Made by a program: the position numbers and the translations under genes
Notes under the pieces: model-generated
What the model saw: the letters and a program-made list of their open reading frames with translations, nothing else
Databases searched by the model: none
Told to the model about the DNA's origin: nothing
Part shown: piece by piece, positions 38,092 to 51,800 of the stretch
Layout of the letters: each line of letters starts with the position of its first letter
How positions within the stretch are numbered: position 1 is the stretch's first letter
Assembly (NCBI RefSeq): GCF_019649055.1
Contig: NW_026570225.1
Span: forward strand, 248,001 to 312,000
DNA length: 64,000 bases
Source: Paramacrobiotus metropolitanus
Taxonomy: Eukaryota > Tardigrada > Eutardigrada > Parachela > Macrobiotidae
Direction of reading: 5' to 3'

Positions 38092-40704
38092 ATGGAGGAT
38101 TTCCGCAACAGCAGTCTAGAGCAGTTGAAAGGTTTAGACCACGATTTTACCCAGTGGATCTATAAAGTGCAGTGGATGTGCGAGAAGGCGGTTTTCCGCA
38201 ATGAGAAATCTTTAATGGAGTTTCTGTGGCGTAATCTGGTAAGTGGTAGGTCAGAACATTTTGCGAAAAGTGGATATGTATCTCAGACAAATTCACCTGC
38301 TTCTTTGTAGTTGCAAAAAGTAGATTCAATTACCAAAGTTCGTATGCTGCTGGAAGAGCACTTGGAAAAATTACGGTACGACTAGGCAACGATTTGTCGC
38401 GTTTTTTTCCTAGTCAACTGGCTCTTGTTTGCTGCAGTTATTTTTAAACGGATACGTTAGGAAATTCACAAAATTAAGTAATATCTTCGCAGCGTCGGTT
38501 CACTCCAGCTTTAACCCACCTAACGCTTGGGTCTAATCTAGAACCTTTCAACCAATCTCATATTCTTACTTCGGGGTCGCTGACGAACTCCAAAGCGTCT
38601 CTACTATTCTTTTTGTTTCTACATCGAAGTCTACTTTCCAGTGTTGTATGGGAGATTACGGAATTTTTTCTGGGAATTAATCCTGATGTTTTTGTTTTTC
38701 TGTAATTTTTTTTCTGATTTTCGTAGCCAGTAGGCAGTAACCGTTTCTGCATTACTTCATGCTTTTTAGACTTTCTAATGGTTTGTGACTTGTGCCTTTT
38801 CAGAAAAGAACAGGCTTCGACGAGTAGTCCTAGTCCGACTGGCAGCTGTGATGCTGCAAAGTTTTTCGTTAGTCCTGCTATAACTAGTTCGGAAAGCGGT
38901 TTTCCCACCGTTCCCAAACTGTACTCCAATCCGCCATCGCGTGCGGAAAAGGTGTTTTCCGAGACGCCAAGTTTATTCTCCCGACCTACAAATCTCGTGG
39001 ACAATGTATTCCCCGTGGGCTCTCGTTTACTGGGCGGTACCATGCCCGTGGAGAACGGCTTTGATTCCAGTTTGTTCTTTAATAAATCTACTTTGCCTAA
39101 GGAAACTCCGGCGATGTACAGCGCTGCTAACATTAAACCCATCGGATTCCCGAAACCAGCTAGTGTCCCGACAATCTTCCCGGCGGCCACGGTCAGCAAG
39201 GAGATCAACGGGGGAGCGGTGGGGAAGAAGGGCTCACCGGCCAAGAAGCCGTCGCCAGCCTCGGTTAAACCGTTGACATTTGCGCAGATCAGCAAGGCGC
39301 CAGCGGGTAAGGAAGAGGATGGCGAGTGGTCGACGGTGACGCGGAAACACAAGAGTAAAGAGGTTAAAACGGGGAATCACGTGGAGAAGGTGGTGGAGGC
39401 CAAGCCGAAGGAGGTCATCCCGGAGGTTGTGCATGTTAAGGAAGCTGCAAATGTATCTTCCGGGGAACCGGTTGATAAAAAGTAAATATAGACGCTTTGG
39501 AATCTGTTTGAAGTAGGCATTTCTAAATTTTCGTTTCATCTGATAGATCTTTGTTGTCAGCGTTTTGTCTGTGTGAAGCTTGTTATGTGTTTTGGTATTA
39601 CCGGGTTAGCTGTGAAGGGACTTTGTGGCGTTGTGAAATTCCTGCAGTCTTCTATGTATTGCAGGAAAGTTTTCTTGATGCGACTTCCCCGGGAGCTGGC
39701 CGATTCGCAGTTGCTGGGAAAATATTTTAAAGCTTTTGGAACGGTGGTGGACGTGTACATTTTTCGTAATCGGGATGGAACACCCACTGGTTCTGGCTAC
39801 GTGGACTTCAGTGAAGAAAGTGCCGTTCGATCGGTTTTCAAGCATGGTCTGCATTTTATTGGTGAACACCAACTTATTGTTAAGGAGTTTGAAGTACAAG
39901 TACGTTGCATTGTGCTGAGTACATCACAGATTTTGTAACTTTGATTTAAAGTTTATAGTACCGCGCAGAAAGTTTGGGAAAGTACTTGTTTGGTACGCTT
40001 ACATTTACTAATGCATATGCATCTAGAAACGTACCAGTGAAAAAATTTTGAAACATACTTAAGAATCTATTATTTATGTTATCCTACAGATGGTTTGATT
40101 CACCGTTGTTGGCTTACTTGTTAACTTGGTACTTGGTTTCGAATTTTATCTTTATTGTTTGGCTTTTTCAGAACGAGGATGGTCGTAGGAAGCATTTTCA
40201 GATATTTCTTGGAGGCATCCCAACGTTTATGACACAAGAAGAAGTTAAAGCAGCGGTTGAACAGAAATTTAAAGTAAGGAAAGGGGCTGCTTCAGCATTT
40301 TGTAGCCGATTTCGCAGTGCATTTGCCTAGGTCTGCTGTTAATCGATTTATGTGTTACGGTTATGTTTATAAGACATGGTTTTTTATGTGATCTGTCAAT
40401 TTGAACGAGTCCTATCCCTATCCAATATTAGTCGCTTTTTGCCGTTCATGTAAGCAGTAGTGTATACCGCGGTAAGAATTAATTACTTTGTTGTTTTTTC
40501 GAGGTTCGTGATTTGGCACTCAAAGGAGGATACGCTTGGATGGAACTGGCTAACGAAGCTGATGTAGATAAACTGCTGAACTTAAAGAAGATTAAAATTG
40601 GGGAAAAAATGGTCAGTCCTTTCAGTTTGCTAATTTCAGTGTATCCGATTTGATGAGTTCCCTTGCAGGTGGAATGTAAACCATACCAGCCTAAGCCGAA
40701 CTGA
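38092..40704 (+). CDS. double-RRM RNA-binding protein, paralogue 2 (plus strand)
   Basis: Seven exons: 38092-38238, 38311-38375, 38804-39481, 39665-39899, 40172-40273, 40504-40611, 40669-40704; phases as in paralogue 1; 456 residues. Start ATG gives MEDFRNSSLEQL. Exons 1-2 encode a helical N-terminus. Exon 3 is far longer than in the paralogue (678 vs 381 nt) and encodes a low-complexity Ser/Pro/Lys linker (FAQISKAPAGKEEDGEW near its end). RRM1 has RNP2 KVFLMRLP and a degenerate RNP1 GSGYVDF. RRM2 has RNP2 IFLGGIP and RNP1 GGYAWMEL. The 36-nt last exon encodes VECKPYQPKPN. RRM1 may end at the alternative donor six nt earlier (39893). An RNA-binding role is inferred; the aromatic RNP positions differ between paralogues, so targets may too. 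Confidence 0.87.
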
Positions 40705-40968
40705 TAGAGGATTTTACTTAGATTACATTCTTCCTTGGGCTAAGTGTTCCTGAATTTTTACTCGAAACTGCAATCCTATGCGATTTGATCTGATCCTTAC
40801 AAATTTTTCGATATTTTCCTGTTCCGCACAGTTTGGTGTTTTTGGTTATTGCAGCTGCTCCTCACTGACTTATACCAAATGATAGTGATGGATAGTTTTT
40901 GTTAGATTTTTTGAAAACAGTACGATTGAGTTTACGTTATAGTCAAGATATTTCATTGGAATTTGCTC

Positions 40969-40974
40969 AATAAA
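40969..40974 (+). terminator. putative polyadenylation signal AATAAA
   Basis: AATAAA 265 nt after the stop of the plus-strand RRM gene. Confidence 0.5.
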
Positions 40975-43900
40975 AGGTTGTTTTAGCAATGAAAGTCCGA
41001 AATCTGCTTAAACACCGTTGGTTGCAAAAATTGAAAATTTCAACTTCACATTATAGAGACATAAGAGTAGTCAGCTAGTGTGATCGCAATTAAGGCTGGG
41101 TAGTCTTTAACGTAAAGAATTAAATTTTATTTAAAATTATGTGCAGTGGTGCACTGAGTACTCGCACTTGCACTTCATCGGTTTTCACAATTATTGAACG
41201 CTTGCAGTTTCGGTTCTTGCAGATTGTTGTTTTTCTCTAATGTTCAGTTATATTTGTATGTGATGTCGAGAGGTTTGGCTGTGGCGGTTCTTCGGTATAA
41301 ACTACAAAGCTAACTAACCGTATGTGTCAAGTGCTAAGCCTAACAAATCCCATTAAAGACCTGAGGAGGAGCAAACGCGGTCATTTATCCATCCTCAAAC
41401 AAACATCTATTATCCGTTAAAATACTATGTCAAACACCGAAACAGAAGGGCTTCGTTAGTGTGATTAACTGCGCCCGATTGTTTTTCTTATGTTAATTAA
41501 AATCCGCCACGGTGTTACCTAGACAGTACAGGGACCGGTGCCGGTTCTTTAATTATTCGTCTTGGTTAATCCGTCACAAGTGACCATCGACACGAATGTG
41601 CGGTAGGGTTTTTGTATTCGTGCGAATACGATAACTAATGTCAATAAATATTATCTGGAGGCTTCTTTTCGGCTAGATTACAAGTTGAAGAATAATATGT
41701 AGACTTAATTAATCTGGTAAAGAACGGATAGGGAAAAGCTATTGTTATTGCCATTTGTCAAAAAGGCAAATTAAATGGTTCTACAGATCCCACAGTGCAA
41801 TAACACACAACCAGTGCAGTGTGTGTTACCATATAAGTTTGTTTTATGCCCTGACAATGAGTCCTGACCCTTACAAAAAGTCGCAAATTTGCAAAAGAAA
41901 ATGCAAAACTAGAATTTTCGGTTATTGCGTAAAAAACTGAAGACATGCTCGTAAAATTAATTGAGCGTATAACAATACAGACTAGCCGTCAAGCAGCTGA
42001 TTACTTACATCATTACAATAAGTACAATACAAGTTATACAACTTAAACTTTATATTTACAGATAGAGCAATTTGCAGATAGGTGACCTTTAATTAATCTT
42101 CACGCTTAACACTAGTCCGCAGGATGCATTACAGAATTTCCAGCTCCATTAATTTAAATCGAGTAAATGTACTCATTTACGATTAATTCTTGGCAGCTAC
42201 CTTGAGTGCAGATTAATTTTTATTTCACAAGTTGGTATACTGTACGTAATCAGAGTCTATCGTCTATCTCGTGCAATCAAAGGCAGAATCAATGACAGAA
42301 TCAAACCCCAAACATGTGTATTGTGTACAAGTAGCCGCTAGTGGAAATTCCATTTCTTCTAATAAGTTTCACTTTATGAGCACTTGGAAAATGATGTGAT
42401 CGAGCTGTATACGTAAGTACTACAATATAGGTGCTATGCCGATTCTATCCGGACAGTTGGATTCCATAGAGCGCAGTGATTGAGTTACCTGGCGTGTAAT
42501 TTTTATTGTCAACATGAGTAAAACACTAATACCACTTTCATTTGATTGAAATTAGCGAGCCATACCGCCATCCCACTAGCCACGGGGAATATTAATGATT
42601 GGAAAGGCAGCACTTAGCCATCGGAAGAGCGGACGATGATCATTGCTGTATTTGCAGTATATTGATGTGGATAATGTGCAAACTGCTATACTCTGCGTAT
42701 CCGGTTCGGGGATCTTTTTGCTCATAATCCGTAAAGTGTTAAATACTGCTTTCGCCTACTTAATACTGCTGATTAAATGTTCAGTCACGCGATAATTGGT
42801 ATCGTTGCTGTAGGGTAAACAGCAAATCCTTGAAATCCATGGGCATGATCATGAGCCCAATCGTGGTTAACTTCCATGCACGAACTGCCATCTGTTGGTG
42901 CTTTTTCCTAAAAGGAATATATGAATCACTTTAACCTGTTTTATTTCGCGATCCATTCGCATGCAAATATACCATTAAATAAGAATAATTAGTAGTATTT
43001 AGTATTTACACCATGGTATGTTAAAAAAATGATCCTAAGAAGCAATGAATGGCTAATGACATACTGTCGAATTGATTCTGGCAAAAAAATCACAAAGTTG
43101 TATACTACGTACAATACCCACCTCCACCAAGGCATATACCGTAGACTATACGATATACCTTGCCTACACTGTGTATTGTTGTTCTACTTGCGGCATAGTA
43201 TATGCGGTACAAATACTGCAAGAATTAAAATTTCAAGACGTTTATATATCTGTACAACCCTAATTTCTCAATAATTCCATACCCTAAATTAACGCAACTA
43301 GTCGCACGCTATCACGATCGACCGATACTTGTAATAATAACATTATGCTTTTGAGCCATAGTTCTGTGATTTACAATGCGGATCTCAGTATATTATATTT
43401 ATATGTAGTATGTACCTTAACACTGTTTAGTAGTGCATACGTACGTAATTCATGCGCGCAAATCCGAAATCCATTAATTTCTATACACCGAAAAATACGT
43501 GATGTGCTTTGAAACACATATTATAATTATAGCCATTTTAAAAATCGTTGTAGTTGTAATATATTAATACAAATACTATTATTTAAATCTCTCAACTTAA
43601 CGAAACCTGGTATCAGCATACCGGTCTAAATTCTGTGTAAGCAAAATTCCCCGTTACTTGTTTGTGCACGTGGACACGCATTTTACGAGTAAGTTAAGCA
43701 TCGAAGCACCGGAAATGTACGATATGTATAGTCAACGGCGTTCGTTGTTGCTGGATGCATGGCGCGGTCATCTGGGAAATGGCGAGATTTGCAAGCGGAT
43801 TATGGTATGCATTCGGTTAGAGTAAGAGAAGATCATGGAAATTAATGCATTCCAAATAGGAAATATCGAACAAATGCTGAGTTTATTGAGTCATTTTCTT

Positions 43901-45190
43901 GATTGAATACTGTGAAAGTATACTGAATAGTTGGACAATGCGCGAGCAATACATCGGTCAATTGATTCCTTGGTTGTGGAAGAAATTTAGTTCTGTGTGA
44001 ATATCTGTTGTGCATGCAAATATCCAGTAGCAAGTATGGATATCATTCGGGGCCTTCTATTGATCAAAGGGTAATGACTTGTGAAATTTTCTTTAATTTC
44101 TTTAATGTCCGTCGTCAAACGACTGATTAAATTGCATCGCAAACTCGTTATGCAATCGATGCCCGTAATGCCGCTGACGAATTAACTCAATCGTGCACAA
44201 CCAAACAGGAACAATTTAGTGCAGCTAAAGAAACCATGATGTTCGATTAAGGCCGCACACTTATTTGACTGCACGCAGCCCATGAAACTACGCCAAGGCC
44301 CATCTTAAGTGCTCAAATTTATTACAATGCACCAAATACGACAACAGTAGTGCCATTACAAAGGTCACACTTATTAATACTCCGTGATACGATGCGCAAT
44401 CACTTATTGCACTAACTATCTGAGTCCACCGGACCGTCACACACAAGTTTATTTAGAAGAGTAAGAGTAAGAAGACGATAGTAATTAGCTTGAAAATCAA
44501 TCATCATTCATCAAATTAATATTGATGAATCATTCATCATGAATGGTTTGTAAAGTTGATATTATCCAGATTCGTGCCGAAAGATCTCCATAACAATGTG
44601 CCAGTATCGTGCAGTTGTACGTGCAATATTAACGTAGCAGTGTATTGTACAGACCTAAACAGTTTCGCGCGTTTTATTTGAATTCAGTGTGCTTTGCATT
44701 CGTATCGTAGACTCGTAGCGGTTTTTATTACGAGTACAAACTTCGTTATACGAGTAAGTCTCAGTAAGGCTACTTCACGTCTAGTAAAGCTGAAAAATTC
44801 AAAGTTTTGTTTTGCTTTTTCCGCAACCTGGTATATGAATATGCAGTTATGATTGCAAACAAACGCGACCCACCGAAAAAGAACAAGTACCTCATAAAAA
44901 ATTAAACTGTAGATCTGCTATTTCCTAAACAGCAAGCCGAATTTCAGTCAAGGCAGTCAAGGAATAGCATCTCAACATAACATCAGAATCCTGGAAACAA
45001 TAATGCATCGTGTAGAACGATCAGTCCTTCATTATGTGCAACGATTTTGTTCTCCAAATTTTCGGAAAAAAAACTACACCAAATGTGTTAATATCTGCAA
45101 ATTCCACAAATTATCAGTAGATTATAAATTTGTAGCAATGTAGCAGCCTTCAATAAGCAAAGTAAGTACAAAAATCGTCGTGTCTTAGAC

Positions 45191-45354
45191 TATATCATAT
45201 TTTATTTATTAAAATATAATATTTATATATTCCATATATATATATAGAATATATTATATCTTCTATATGTATATAGAACATATTATATTATATTTATTGT
45301 AGAATATATTATATTCTATATATATGTATATATAGAATATAATATATTATATTT
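45191..45354. repeat. AT-rich palindromic repeat with a perfect 22-bp hairpin
   Basis: An almost pure A/T tract with repeated TATATAGAATATATTATAT-like blocks in both orientations. Within it, 45303-45324 and 45327-45348 are perfect reverse complements separated by two bases. It lies about 300-450 bp upstream of the predicted Mnx promoter. Confidence 0.9.
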
Positions 45355-45637
45355 CCAAAACGTATCCACTTAATCGATCAGCACTTGTAGAGCGAACGGT
45401 AGTAATAGCAGAAGAAATGTCCTGCTTTATCCGGCACTTGATAAGCGGTTTGAAACTGCCTTGTGTCCTTGGCCGCGCTGCATTCATCCGCATGCACCAC
45501 AAATATGCGTATGTGCCATTTAAGCCTATTTAAAACATTATCGAGTGAATTAGTTCTTTTGTTTGTCTAGTTGCACAGCGGCACAGCCGCGTAACCAATC
45601 ACGTAGTCGTATTTCTCGAACAACCAGTTAGAATGGG

Positions 45638-45670
45638 TTTAAATAGTGGCTTTTAGCAGAGGCGCAGTCT
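45638..45670 (+). promoter_or_regulatory. candidate core promoter of the Mnx gene
   Basis: TTTAAATA at 45638-45645 lies 28 bp upstream of an initiator-like GCAGTCT (A at 45666), a standard TATA-to-start spacing. The ATG follows 224 bp further on. Prediction from spacing only. Confidence 0.4.
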
Positions 45671-45889
45671 GAACTGTGCCGGCAGAGGACGGCGACTGTA
45701 CAATTGTACATCGCTCGATATATTCAATCAGTAAACGGTTACTACTTGTCTGAAAATATTCTCATTAAAAACGAATAAAGTGCTCGGTCTACGACCGTAT
45801 AAAGAGTGACTTGGTTTCCTCCAAATGAAGCACTTGTGTCGTGTAACAAACTACAGTCATCGCCTGAAGACGTGACGAAATCCAGTACA

Positions 45890-48800
45890 ATGGCGGATGC
45901 CAGTGGAAAAAAGCCTTCTTTTCGTATAGATGCCCTGCTAAACAATCCACCTGTTTTTAAGGATGATCTTTTTGTTAAACCGCTTTCCATGGAGCATAAA
46001 CCCGAAAAGCGACCTTTCTCCCGCCAGTCGAGCCCATCGCTTTCTCCCAAACCCGAACCGGGGCCAAACAATTCCGTGCACGCTTTCACAGCGCGGTTTC
46101 CCGGCAGTCTGGCATCCGGGGCGGTCAGCATTTCCACTGGTCCCACTGGATCCTTCTATGGACCGGCTAGTCCTGGTGCACATCCTTCACGGCTCCTGTC
46201 GCCCTATGTGTGCCATCCCTCTTCGGCAGCGGCCCTGCAGATGCTGGCGGGAAGTGCGTTCTACACACCGAGTATGCCCGGCAATCCTAATCAACTGGAG
46301 TGGCTAGCCAGAGCCCAACAGGCGGCCGCCGGCATGTATTATCCGCGCTTAGCGGACTGTTGGCCAGGTAACATTGATTTTAGTGTTAAAACATCAACAT
46401 GCCGGATTCCAATTTCCCTGTAATTATTGTTAATTTTGTTAAGGAAAATAATGTTTTAGAAAAGCTTTGACAGTAGTATTGTCACGGTTTTGCAATAAAC
46501 TTCGTATTTAAAACAAAAAATTATGGTAAACAAACTGTTCGAGCGTGTATCATTCTGCAAATCTTTTTTGTGAATAAATTCAGTATATGTAATAACTAAT
46601 TAAAACCTCAAAGTGCTTATATTGAAAAAAACGCGGGCTCGCTTCGCTCGCCCGCTCGATAACTTGTAAATGCAAATTTCAGTCCAGTAGATCTAAATTT
46701 TGCTTACCTTACCAGTTAGTTCGATATTACCTTAATAAGTACATTATCACAGTCTTAGTAAATACTTATTCCGGAATAGCAGAGTAGAAAGCATTACTTA
46801 CTTTAGATCGTTTTCTTGTTTCTGCATGACACAGCCAGCGCTGGGATCTCTGGAATCAGTGTTATATTAATTTAAAAAAACAACTGAATCCAGAAAGCCA
46901 CTGTTGCCAATAACAAGGCGTTGGTGTCAAGCTATTCAACCAGTAAATACATAAATTTTTATACCAACTAGTCTATACAGTATCTACGTCGTAATTACCC
47001 TCAGTAGCCACAAATTTAACGACATCGCTCGTTAGGAGTTAATATTCAACCAGTCAGCGTAACACCAATTTAGTGCAAATTAACAACCGTTTTATTGTAA
47101 TTGTTCCCTTTTGTTATCACTAATTAGCTGGATACTGTGGGCTTATCGGTGGCCACAAAAGAGCTGGCAAAGTCAAGTGGACAGCAAAATTGCGACCGCT
47201 GTCAAAAGCACAAAGCGGTGTGTTGATACTAGACGATTCTAAATGGCTGCAGTTTGTCAGAGGGTAGCCTATTCATTTACCCAAGCGACGCTGCTGCTCT
47301 GTGTGACTCATAATATCAGAACAATCACGGTGAACAAAGCTAACCGCAGCTATTTGGTTTCCTTGGCTTCTTATCATCCGAACGCAAGTAATTCAAATAA
47401 CTATTACTTTTTCTTATCAACCGGGCGAATGTCAATATACGGCGCTGTAATTTTATTGCCTCATCGCTTTTCGGGGCTTGACGCCGAGTATTGGTCAACC
47501 GCCTGTTACCTTGAATGCCATGGCGATTCATTTAAAATCCTTCATTAATCTAAGGTCGTATGCTAATGCGTATAAACAGGCAAATAAAACATTACTGTAT
47601 TCCAGCAATACAAAGCGCACCAATGTGTGCGCGATGCTTTGGTAAACTGCTACAGTTATCATTCTTTCCCTTTCTTTATAATTGCTTTAATCGTACTGTT
47701 TTCGACAATTAACTTCATCATTTACGATGTACTGCGGTAGTATGGTTAGCAGATTGTAACTTTCCACAAAATTGTTTTAAGAAATTTTTCTGATATCTGC
47801 GACAAATAATATTATGGATACGAAAACCAGTGTGATGCGGGCCCTGATTACTTATTAAGTTGTTGTGAAATTAATACGTATGCCAATATGGATGGTATCA
47901 GCAGTGTTATCTTTTGTTTAAAGGGTAACTTGAAATCTAGTCGTTGCAAGAGTGAAAAAAGCAATTTTTTTCGGAGACAGGTTTTACTTTAATAATAGCG
48001 GTCAGAACTTCCAATTTCTGCAGTATTATTTCGTCAAGAACTGTAGAAAATGTAACACGTAATGGTCCACCTATCAGAAGTTGCAATTTGTATAGGTGCG
48101 CACTGATCGCTAATATTTATCGACCAAGAAATGGAAGCTACCTAATTCTTTTTTAATAAGCCACCGACATCGGATGATGAGCCGGTTGCCTCCATGCATC
48201 ACGGTTGTGGCATCGTGGGTTTTGATTTGCTGGCAGCCTTGAACGATTATTGGGAGGCACTGGATGTTGACCTTTATAATCTCCAAACTTTACGGCTGAT
48301 AATCGCGGCTATTTGGCATGATTAATTCAGCAATATTGGATTAGGTTTATAGATTTTTCAGCTATATAATGCGCCCATAACCCTTAGCTAATATGATGTA
48401 AAACGGCAATAAACCGTTTAATCTCGCTATGCCCCGGCTGTATTTGTGCACTGCGGAGAGAAGACGGAAAACGCTGGCTGAAAGCAGCAGAATCGTAAAA
48501 CTTTGATCAGACATGTGGTGTTGAAGAGGGCTCCGAACCCAGTGCAGGAGTATAGAACTGATTGAATTTCGGTTCCGTTGAATCAACACGCTTTGCTTCG
48601 CATTATAGAAGAATTATTAGGAAATTTCGAGCCATCCACAGTCTGCAAGTGGCCGTCTAATGAGATTAGGGACTTGGTCAAGAACTTGGCCATTCAGCAA
48701 TTTAATCTTCGCCTCATCGCTGCATGAACATGCTGCTTCACTCTGGTAAAATTCGATTTAACTCTTAATAAAAACTACTCTTTCAATCAGCAATCCGCAC

Positions 48801-51800
48801 AGCTATTGTGTTGGTGTAAATGTGCTGATTTTTGCACTTAGACTGCGCTGGCCTTTGATTGTGCAATAATGGCAAAAACGCGCACAGATGACGGCATTTG
48901 CATGGGATAAATGAAAGACGGCCGGCATCTTGCGCAAAAGGTCCAGATTGTACTACGAACATATCGTTATGCGGTAGTGCGAGTTACGACTGCACATAAC
49001 AATTTTATTCGGTAAACAGCCGAATTAGTAATATTTTCTGTAGCACAAATTTGCCGCAAATGTCGAAGGACAACGTGCACATTTGTATACAGTATACGTA
49101 TCTGTGTAAATTTTTTTGACATTGTCGGTACTAATTGTAAGCATACGAAGTGCAGATGTTGATGCAGTATGGGCCTAGCATAAGTCGAGCATCGTACAAC
49201 AAAATCATTTAAATTCTCATTACGTTAATCCATGACATTCTTCTGCTTTTCTTTCTAAAATTATAAGGGTTGTATGTCGTCATGTGTAAATAGCACGTCA
49301 TGTGGTTTACGTTTATTGCCATACAATTTGCTTACAACTAACTTTACAGTTAGCTTAGTATAAAGTAAGGATGACGACCTTTTGCATTGCCATTCCAAAA
49401 GTCGAAATACGCAAGTTTTATCGGCGATAGCCTATAGAAGTCATAAAGAAATTAGTAGTCAGAAAGCAGTTGCTAAAATATTCCAGCGAAACCAGTTAAT
49501 CTCCTACATTATGCTGAGCTGTTTTTTATTCTGCAGTTATACATGATTGATTGTTTCCGAATCGGTAGCGCGGCTACCGCGGGTCCACTTCAATTAACAT
49601 CTGTACAACATCAATGTATCGGCTTCAAGTGGCAGCGGGCTGCCGGGCGAAAGTGGAAATGCTGTTTGGGCCGTCGGTCACCGCTTAGCCTTTTTAGCCT
49701 TGCATAGCAAATAATAAAATTATATGCCATTGTGGTGGGTCATGCACAGACATACACTACTCGCAGTACTGTACAAGTACAGTGGCGTACACGTCGATAA
49801 TAATATTACTCTGCATTTGGGACAAGCTGCATATGACGCTGTGTGTATAATAATAAATACGTCGTCGCTGTCTGCATAATCCCGGCTATGGCGCATCATA
49901 AGCAGAAGCGGAACGGAACGACGTCAACTGTCTTCTGATCCCGCTGCTATGTGGATCATTTTGCAGTACAGAAGAGTCACAACATAGAATAATTTCCTCT
50001 ACATATCGAGCGAGGGCCAGCCTTCATGCAAATAGCCTTGCAGTATTGCAGAAGGGCAGAAATTTGTTGAGCAGACAATTTGTAGCCAATGCTGCATTAC
50101 TTACTTACTCTCTGCCAACAAATGGTCTTTAAACACCATCCATCACTGGCATATTATCCATCGGTTTATTACGACAGATTTTGCTTAAACGATGCCATAT
50201 GCGCCGATAAGCTCTTAGCGTTCTTCATCGACGAGCCTCACATCGTGGGGCCATTTTTCTTTACATGTCTGCATAAATGATACAAGCACATCGGTTAATG
50301 TCTGTGCACATAATACCATTATCATTGTGTACATACAAACTGTATACTGTATGGATATTTCTACGCGTATGCGGTTGCCGGTTACAGTTTTTCTTGATTC
50401 TGCCATCTTATGTTAGATATTATTCGCGATTGGTAAATTTGCACAGTATTTAGTGCGGTATGAATCCATTTAAACTACCATAGACCCTTTGTTGACGACA
50501 TAATACGCATAATGAGTTTCCAATATGGCCGCTATTGTCCAGGCAGGCTATCATAACCATATGATTACTCTGATCATGCTCGATTACACTATGGTTGTCA
50601 TTGTGCGCACGGCAGCCGATCCATTCATTTATACCGGAAAATAGAATTGAAGAAGCTATATTGTTAACGTTCAAACTGCTATTTCTGTCAACCTGGCACT
50701 AATGTGGGTCATCGCTTTAATGAAATAATTCTTTGACAATCACATACTGCACACTATTCTGACATGAAAGGAACTAACCATACATTACAAATCCGTTTAG
50801 CATCTGTTACGAATTACAAGTGTTTATACCGCCGCTCCAGAAGCATACTTCAGAACAGTTTCAAAATTTATGAAAACAATGCGCTTGCGCTGGCTTTATT
50901 TCTTGAAATGTCCGATTTTCTGAGTTGCTGATGAAGAAATATTGATATATATCGTAAATGATAAATTAATTAATTAACCGTAGAAACGATGAACGACATT
51001 ATTATTATATTATAATGATTACTGTAGTACAGATGGCTGAAAATGAAACTTTTTTTCTCTGTACTCTATTGCATTAGGGAATGTTTGTATGTAACCTTAT
51101 TAGCATTACAATTCTTTTGCTAAATTTGACAGGAAAACGTTTGATCATGAGCTGTACATTTAAATCAGTAATGTACTATCAGACCCAAACATGGCAGAAA
51201 GTATTACGGTACCGTTAACAAATTTGTCACGATGTTGGTACTCAATCCTAATTTTGACACTGGAACGTTATTTTAAAGGTCATCCGGTGAACCACGCTCT
51301 ATTAGGGAAAACAAGGCGGCCTCGGACAGCTTTTACAAGTCAGCAGCTTTTGGAACTGGAGAAGCAGTTTAAAGCCAGCAAGTATTTATCTCGACCGAAA
51401 AGATATGAAGTTGCCAGTTCCTTAATGCTAACGGAAACTCAGGTACAATTAAAACATTTAGCGTTGTCTGGAAATTCGTGCTTCGATAATGAATGATACC
51501 GCCTTCTGATGAAAAAAATATTTAAAAATGGATCGTAATTTATCTTTTGCACTACTCGGAAGCTCGACCCTGGCCAAGTGCAAGTGTAAAGACTCATTAC
51601 GTTTTAAAATGCTTATGTGAAGCAACGCCATAGGGAACCTTCATACTCGTACAGACCATATTTATGCGTTGTAGCAGCAATTGGGGACATAAGGGCTAAT
51701 TTTCTGCTTATTAATTTTTCTGGTTGAATACGATCACTGCCATGCGCACAGAAGCTTGACAGTGATAACTGAATTTTGTTTAGGATAAGCGGACAGGCAG

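Larger units (their letters stand above)
40705..45637. other. 5-kb intergenic region upstream of the Mnx gene
   Basis: No coding region supported. It contains the poly(A) signal at 40969, an AT palindrome at 45191-45354, and an imperfect inverted cluster around 44506-44544 built from ATTCATCA/TGATGAAT. Large gene-free flanks are common beside developmental homeobox genes, so enhancers may lie here (inference). Confidence 0.5.

Noticed and set aside
38558-39352. 264-codon minus-strand frame
   Set aside because: Antisense to the long linker exon of the plus-strand RRM gene, whose flanking splice sites and phases fit.
45191-45354. CRISPR-like or satellite array
   Set aside because: No regular spacer-repeat periodicity; it is an AT palindrome and the context is eukaryotic.
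45742-46146. 134-codon minus-strand frame
   Set aside because: Antisense to Mnx exon 1, which carries the conserved FRIDALL motif.
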